Below are positions 26,130 to 29,503 of a stretch of 29,503 nt of DNA, one piece after another (position 1 is the stretch's first letter; each line of letters starts with the position of its first letter). The stretch is from Aerococcus viridans. Lineage in GTDB: Bacteria; Bacillota; Bacilli; Lactobacillales; Aerococcaceae. Position numbers and translations under genes: made by a program. The notes beneath the pieces were generated by a model. It made no database searches and was not told where the DNA came from. It saw only the letters and a program-made list of their open reading frames with translations. The stretch is taken from NCBI RefSeq assembly GCF_002871935.1, contig NZ_PNHQ01000020.1:1-29503 (forward strand). The letters run 5' to 3'.

Positions 26130-27839
26130 TTATTGATAGCCAATAGCAATCGCTAGGAAGATAAAGGCTGTACCTAGTGCGAATAAGAATACTTGCATTT
26201 TAATTTGGAATTTAGCCCAGTCACTCCAGTCAATTCTAGCTGCAGCTAGACAACCCACCAAACTAGCGGATACAGGTGTAAAGGCATCTACGAATCCTGA
26301 ACCTAATTGAAAGGCTAGGACAGCAACCTGACGAGATACCCCAATAATATCAGCTAATGGCGCCATAATCGGCATTGTAAGGGCAGCTTGACCTGAATTT
26401 GATGTCACAACTAAGTTGAATAAACTTTGGAAAATATACATGAACCACGCACCAAAGATAGCAGGCACATGAGAAAGGATATTCCCTACACTATATAGGA
26501 TGGTATTTAAGGCAGAGAAAGTCCCTGCATCTGAGCCACCTAAAACGAGTAAAATTCCTTTTGCCATACCAACAACTACAGCCGTTGGCGCTAAATCAGA
26601 TACACCTTCAGTAAAGGCATAGGCGATATCGTTAATGGTTAGATTATCTAGCTTAAAGATTAGTGCAGTAATCCCTGAAAGTAAGCCCATTATAAAGAAT
26701 TGTGAAGCTAATTCTGGAATAGAGAATCCAAGCGACATTACACCATAGACAATCCAAGCCAAACCGAATAACATCTCAAGTAAAATGATTTTGTGACCTA
26801 GTAGGAATGGCTTTTGACCTTGTTCATTTTGAGCTTGGTCACTTCTAAAGAATGCATCAGAGTGGAATGAAGGCGAAGCTTCAGGATTGGCTTTAATCTT
26901 TCGAGCATAGAGTAATAGAAAGCCGCATGCTAAGCTTGTAATCACGAACCACATAAAAATACGGAAACCAGCACCTGATAAGGCAGGTAAACCAGCGATA
27001 CCTTGAGCAATTGCGATTGAAAATGGACTCATCCATGAGGTCGCATTTCCGATTTGTGAAGCTACAAAAGTAATGGTTACAGCGGTAATTGAATCATAAC
27101 CTAATGCCACACAGAATGGGGCGATAATCATTACGAATGGGATAACCTGTTCAGAAGCCCCAAAAGTTGCCCCAGAAAAAGAGAAAATAAAGAATATTAA
27201 GGGTAAGGCAAGATGTTCAAAGCCTTTGGCATTATTTACAAAAGCGTAAATACCTGCATCAATAGCACCAGTTTTCATGATGATACCGAATGATCCCCCA
27301 ACTACTAGAAGCAGGGCCACGATACCAATTGCTGAGCCATAACGGTCCCCGGTCACTAAACCTTCAAAAATATAATTCAAGAAACCAAAACCATAGTGGT
27401 CATCGGTACCCCAAATACCAGCAGTTTTATTTAATTTGATAGAGGTATCGTAAATATTGTCGCCGTACAATTCATATAACTCTGATTCCTCTAATCCAAT
27501 TTCAGATAGGGTGTCTAATGAAAGCTTGCTTTTATTTTCAAGCAAGTTATTTAATTCTTCGCTATCTACTTCTAAATTGGCTAGTGTTTCTGGTTGATCT
27601 GCTAAGCTATCTAAGTTATCGATTAATACATCCTCTTTTAAGGGGTGCATATACCTAAATGAACCTTGTTGTAAGACTACACGAGAGGCAGTTTCACCAT
27701 TCCCAACCTCATATTGAATTTCCTCAGTCGTATACTTTCCGGCTGGGACAACAAATGTAAGCAACCAAGCACATAAGACGATGCCTAGTATAATAACGTA
27801 TGTATGAGGTGTTTGAAACCTCGGTTTATTTGATGTCAT
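26130..27839 (-). CDS. YfcC-family membrane transporter
   Basis: This 569-aa protein has about 12 hydrophobic segments and belongs to the YfcC/UIT-type basic amino acid or carboxylate transporter family. The first helix (YVIILGIVLCAWLLTFVVPAGKY) and motifs GASEQVIPF and TSNSGQAALTMPI are characteristic. It is longer than most relatives because an acidic segment of roughly 100 residues (about 50-150) follows the first helix, before the second. Pairing with isoaspartyl dipeptidase is common for this family and suggests uptake of peptides or acidic amino acids. AAAGGAG precedes the ATG. Confidence 0.82.
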   Translation of the reverse strand: MTSNKPRFQTPHTYVIILGIVLCAWLLTFVVPAGKYTTEEIQYEVGNGETASRVVLQQGSFRYMHPLKEDVLIDNLDSLADQPETLANLEVDSEELNNLLENKSKLSLDTLSEIGLEESELYELYGDNIYDTSIKLNKTAGIWGTDDHYGFGFLNYIFEGLVTGDRYGSAIGIVALLLVVGGSFGIIMKTGAIDAGIYAFVNNAKGFEHLALPLIFFIFSFSGATFGASEQVIPFVMIIAPFCVALGYDSITAVTITFVASQIGNATSWMSPFSIAIAQGIAGLPALSGAGFRIFMWFVITSLACGFLLLYARKIKANPEASPSFHSDAFFRSDQAQNEQGQKPFLLGHKIILLEMLFGLAWIVYGVMSLGFSIPELASQFFIMGLLSGITALIFKLDNLTINDIAYAFTEGVSDLAPTAVVVGMAKGILLVLGGSDAGTFSALNTILYSVGNILSHVPAIFGAWFMYIFQSLFNLVVTSNSGQAALTMPIMAPLADIIGVSRQVAVLAFQLGSGFVDAFTPVSASLVGCLAAARIDWSDWAKFQIKMQVFLFALGTAFIFLAIAIGYQ

Positions 27840-27872
27840 AAGTTTCTCCTTTAAATATTAAATTTCTATTAA

Positions 27873-27901
27873 ATTGTATACTTTTATGAGGGAAATAACA
27901 A
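27873..27901 (-). promoter_or_regulatory. Promoter of transporter-iadA operon
   Basis: On the minus strand TTGTTA (27901-27896), 17-bp spacer and TACAAT (27878-27873) stand about 35 bp before the ATG. Confidence 0.6.
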
Positions 27902-27993
27902 CGACCTTTATGAAATAAGCAATCATTAAGTGTATATAACATGTGAGATCATAAGAGGCGAAGCAAGCTACGCTGAGTAGGTTGTTCACATAC

Positions 27994-28090
27994 AAAAAAA
28001 GCCACCTACCGTTGGGAGTCGGTAGGTGGCTATGATTGAATCTTTCGTTTGGGAGGAGAAAGATTTATGAAGAAAAGTTTTTATATTGGG
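27994..28090 (-). ncRNA. Candidate small RNA with anti-SD loops
   Basis: On the minus strand two hairpins follow each other. The first has perfect arms AATCTTTC / GAAAGATT and loop TCCTCCCAAAC. The second has an 11-12-bp perfect stem (28031-28020 with 28011-28000), loop ACTCCCAA, and then seven T (27994-28000), a textbook terminator. Both loops share CTCCCAA, complementary to Shine-Dalgarno sequences, and the first hairpin is preceded by CAT. No minus-strand gene lies upstream for this terminator to serve. The transcript start is a guess; no strong promoter was found. It could instead be antisense to the small ORF at 28067. The gene-free stretch 27840-28158 otherwise holds only the transporter promoter. 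Confidence 0.45.
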
Positions 28091-28138
28091 TATGTTTATA
28101 TACTAGCGCGGATATTTGAATTTCTCGTGAAGATTTAA
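28067..28138 (+). CDS. Possible 23-aa hydrophobic peptide
   Basis: A short frame encodes a 23-residue peptide (MKKSFYIGYVYILA... ending LVKI) with lysines at both ends and a hydrophobic core. It is preceded at 9 nt by a perfect GGGAGGA, which lies in the loop of a hairpin (AATCTTTC/GAAAGATT). Size and composition recall type I toxins. The same bases read on the minus strand look like an anti-SD small RNA, so the ribosome site may be only its mirror image. No clear promoter is seen on this strand. Confidence 0.25.
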   Translation: MKKSFYIGYVYILARIFEFLVKI

Positions 28139-28158
28139 GATAAAATATTGAAGAAAAT

Positions 28159-28470
28159 GTGAAGACTGTATTTTCTATATATTTGCTATCATTCATTTAT
28201 TTGAATGATGCGATTTCGCTGCAAGATTTACAAGTTGAACGTATTTATTACCTATATGAGGATATGTTAGCTTATATGGAAGAAACTGGATTTGAGCGAG
28301 AAGAAGATATTCCGATGAGTATTTCTTTGCTTTTAGATGTAATTTATTTGGAAGAGAATATGGTATCTGACGAACCGGCTCGATTATTAGGACGAGTGAT
28401 TGGGGTTAGAGATGATCTTAGTTTTTCGGTAAATTTAGACGACCATCAGTATGAGATGATAGTGGATTAA
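28159..28470 (+). CDS. Small acidic hypothetical protein
   Basis: The frame allows up to 103 aa from GTG 28159; TTG 28201 would give 90 aa. Neither has a good ribosome site. From residue 20 onward the sequence looks coding: acidic and amphipathic (VERIYYLYEDMLAYMEETG, PMSISLLLDVIYLEEN), ending in VNLDDHQYEMIVD. No family is recognised. It stands alone before the tRNA operon, and no terminator is visible after it. Confidence 0.45.
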   Translation: MKTVFSIYLLSFIYLNDAISLQDLQVERIYYLYEDMLAYMEETGFEREEDIPMSISLLLDVIYLEENMVSDEPARLLGRVIGVRDDLSFSVNLDDHQYEMIVD

Positions 28471-28590
28471 GAAGGCAATAAAAATCTAGGTCGCAAAAAG
28501 GTGTATCTTGATCATTTGATGTATCTTTTGTAGTTTTTTTAATTGAAAAGTTATTTATTCATGTTTTTTGAACTTTTTTAAAAAATCTTA

Positions 28591-28619
28591 TTGACAACTT
28601 TGCTATCAGATGATATTCT
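28591..28619 (+). promoter_or_regulatory. tRNA operon promoter
   Basis: A perfect -35 TTGACA (28591-28596) is followed by a 17-bp spacer ending TGA and TATTCT (28614-28619), giving an extended -10. The start would be near 28626, about 27 bp before the first tRNA, as expected for a stable-RNA promoter. Confidence 0.8.
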
Positions 28620-28652
28620 TATTAAGTCGTCAGTTGATGACACAAAAAACAC

Positions 28653-28724
28653 GCGGAAATAGCTCAGTGGTAGAGCACCACCTTGCCAAGGTGGGGGTCG
28701 CGGGTTCGAACCCCGTTTTCCGCT
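28653..28724 (+). tRNA. tRNA-Gly(GCC)
   Basis: A 72-nt cloverleaf with acceptor GCGGAAA/TTTCCGC, anticodon loop TTGCCAA and GGTTCGAAC T-loop. CCA is not encoded. Confidence 0.95.
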
Positions 28725-28763
28725 TTGTCCATAAGGCAAACTTTTGAATACTTTGATAAATAT

Positions 28764-28848
28764 GCCGGGGTGGCGGAATAGGCAGACGCACAGGACTTAA
28801 AATCCTGCGAGGGATAACCTCGTACCGGTTCGACCCCGGTCCTCGGCA
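28764..28848 (+). tRNA. tRNA-Leu(TAA)
   Basis: An 85-nt tRNA with the long variable arm of class II. The acceptor is GCCGGGG/CCTCGGC with one G-U pair, and the anticodon loop CTTAAAA gives UAA. CCA is not encoded. Confidence 0.95.
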
Positions 28849-28860
28849 TTTTATATTTAT

Positions 28861-28934
28861 GCACCCATGGCTCAACTGGATAGAGTACCTGACTACGAAT
28901 CAGGCGGTTGCAGGTTCGACTCCTGCTGGGTGCA
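28861..28934 (+). tRNA. tRNA-Arg(ACG)
   Basis: A 74-nt cloverleaf with acceptor GCACCCA/TGGGTGC and anticodon loop CTACGAA (ACG, read as ICG after editing). CCA is not encoded. Confidence 0.95.
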
Positions 28935-28951
28935 TGTTTATTTTTGAATAA

Positions 28952-29025
28952 CGGGAAATAGCTCAGCTTGGTAGAGCACTTGGTTTGGGACCAAGGGGTC
29001 GCAGGTTCGAATCCTGTTTTCCCGA
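28952..29025 (+). tRNA. tRNA-Pro(TGG)
   Basis: A 74-nt cloverleaf with acceptor CGGGAAA/TTTCCCG and anticodon loop TTTGGGA (TGG). CCA is not encoded. It is the last tRNA before the terminator. Confidence 0.95.
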
Positions 29026-29032
29026 CTAATGG

Positions 29033-29059
29033 GGTAGCTCAATAGGGCTATCTTTTTTT
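29033..29059 (+). terminator. Terminator of tRNA operon
   Basis: GGTAGCT (29033-29039) pairs with GGCTATC (29046-29052) with two G-U pairs, followed by seven T. It lies 8 bp after tRNA-Pro. Confidence 0.75.
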
Positions 29060-29109
29060 GTGTCTACTTTTATACATGGATACACGTCAATAAGAACTAT
29101 GATAAAAGT

Positions 29110-29417
29110 GGCTCTACAATATATAGGACTGATGACTAAAAAAGTCATTGGTCCAATTTTTTTCGCAAAAAAACGAGGATTCCATTATCATTAAGTTAAC
29201 GACAACTAATAGATAGGAGATCCTCGCATGAATAATTTTATCAATATTACCCTACAATTGAAAGATGAAAATATTATATTTGATACTAAAAATGTGGTTG
29301 AAGAGAAGAAATTTAATAATAGGTTATCGCTATTCTATCATGCTAAATTGGAGGTAAATCCCCAGTACTGTCCAGCCTGCGGCTGTATAAAAGAAGGACA
29401 TAACATCGTTAAAAATG
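29110..29417 (+). mobile_element. ISL3-family insertion sequence, 5' part only
   Basis: The left end starts GGCTCTACAATATATAGG at 29110; its first 37 bases recur at 1768. A palindrome ATTGGTCCAAT with flanking A and T runs (29141-29163) can act as a terminator against outside transcription. A transposase start follows at 29228. The element is interrupted at about 29417. Confidence 0.7.
29174..29226 (+). promoter_or_regulatory. Hairpin masking transposase ribosome site
   Basis: CGAGGATTCC (29174-29183) pairs with GGAGATCCTCG (29216-29226) over 10 bp with one bulged G. The 3' arm contains the AGGAG ribosome site and ends just before the ATG. Transcripts entering from outside would fold and block translation, as known for IS10 and IS50. 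Here the mechanism is inferred from the sequence. Confidence 0.55.
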
Positions 29418-29440
29418 GGCTCTTCGTCAAATCGGACTGA
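29228..29440 (+). pseudogene. ISL3-family transposase, truncated after ~63 codons
   Basis: The N-terminus (MNNFINITLQLKDENIIF, then LFYHAKLEVN and the zinc-binding start CPACG) fits ISL3-family transposases, which are usually above 400 aa. After IVKNG the frame enters a GGCTCT-type element end (29418) and stops at 29440. The last seven residues are therefore not transposase sequence. The protein would lack the catalytic domain and be inactive. Confidence 0.7.
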
Positions 29441-29503
29441 TGAGAATAATTTCCAAGTAATCATTGATTGCTTGGTTTTTTTATTTATCATTCATTTCCA
29501 TTA
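29418..29503 (+). mobile_element. Left end of a second ISL3-type element
   Basis: GGCTCTTCGTCAAATCGG at 29418 continues into ACTGATGAG and resembles the end at 29110 (shared GGCTCT and GGACTGATGA at matching spacing). It is followed by a near-perfect hairpin CCAAGTAATCA / TGATTGCTTGG and seven T (29454-29483), like the terminator inside the first element. The rest lies beyond the window. Confidence 0.55.
29454..29483 (+). terminator. Insulating terminator in element left end
   Basis: An 11-bp stem with one G-U pair is followed by TTTTTTTATTT. It would stop transcripts running into the second element from its left flank. Confidence 0.6.

Noticed and set aside
28630..28875. Minus-strand ORFs across the tRNA genes (e.g. 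28664-28864)
   Set aside because: They are antisense readings of tRNA-Gly and tRNA-Leu, a well-known source of false proteins.
29031..29052. Fragment GGGGTAGCTCAATAGGG resembling a tRNA D-arm
   Set aside because: No acceptor partner, anticodon arm or T-arm follows. It is the stem of the tRNA operon terminator, though it may derive from a tRNA.

Overview
The window reads as chromosomal DNA of a low-GC Gram-positive bacterium, most likely Lactobacillales and possibly an Aerococcus-like species. The evidence is AT-rich coding, strong AGGAGG ribosome sites with frequent GTG and TTG starts, an LPxTG-type surface protein, CcpA (cre) sites, a streptococcal-type MalT/MalR/MalA/MalQ/MalP set and ISL3-family insertion-sequence ends. 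The genus is inferred from gene style only.

Layout. Positions 1-1670 hold the 3' part of a repetitive cell-wall-anchored surface protein (LPDAG sorting motif). A solo ISL3-type end lies at 1768-1803. Positions 1930-23239 form a maltose/maltodextrin regulon: maltose-type PTS EIICBA (malT), a GH13 neopullulanase-type enzyme, the ABC importer malE-malF-malG-malA-malK, a four-gene sugar-oxidation cluster (two Gfo/Idh/MocA dehydrogenases, a ThuA-like protein, a TIM-barrel isomerase/epimerase), a pair of paralogous coiled-coil secreted proteins of unknown function, the divergent LacI-type repressor malR, and malQ-malP. Four near-identical boxes with core CGGTTGCA lie upstream of malT, malE, the oxidation cluster and malQ. 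At three of them the box contains the -35 hexamer (TTGCAN, 17 bp from the -10). A cre site with full consensus lies in the malR promoter and cre-like sites lie at the neopullulanase gene, malE and the EIIB gene, so induction by maltodextrin is probably combined with glucose repression.

Positions 23300-24900 carry an orphan lactose/cellobiose-type EIIB, a ROK sugar kinase without the usual zinc motif, and a ~180 bp MITE-like structured element. On the minus strand, a YfcC-family transporter and an isoaspartyl dipeptidase form a peptide-use operon. Positions 27990-28140 hold an orphan minus-strand terminator plus a second hairpin. Both loops carry CTCCCAA on the minus strand, which suggests an anti-Shine-Dalgarno small RNA. 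The opposite strand has a 23-codon ORF with a perfect ribosome site, so an antisense or type I toxin arrangement is also possible. A four-tRNA operon (Gly-Leu-Arg-Pro) with a strong promoter follows. The window ends in an ISL3-family element whose transposase is cut after about 63 codons by what looks like the left end of another related element.

How it works together. Maltodextrins enter by the MalEFG/MalK ABC route and are processed in the cytoplasm by the neopullulanase-type enzyme, MalQ and MalP to glucose and glucose-1-phosphate. The ROK kinase could phosphorylate free glucose. Maltose can also enter through MalT. The dehydrogenase/ThuA/isomerase cluster carries the same operator and may handle a disaccharide or glucoside by oxidation to a 3-keto sugar. 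That is the most interesting functional hypothesis here and is inference.
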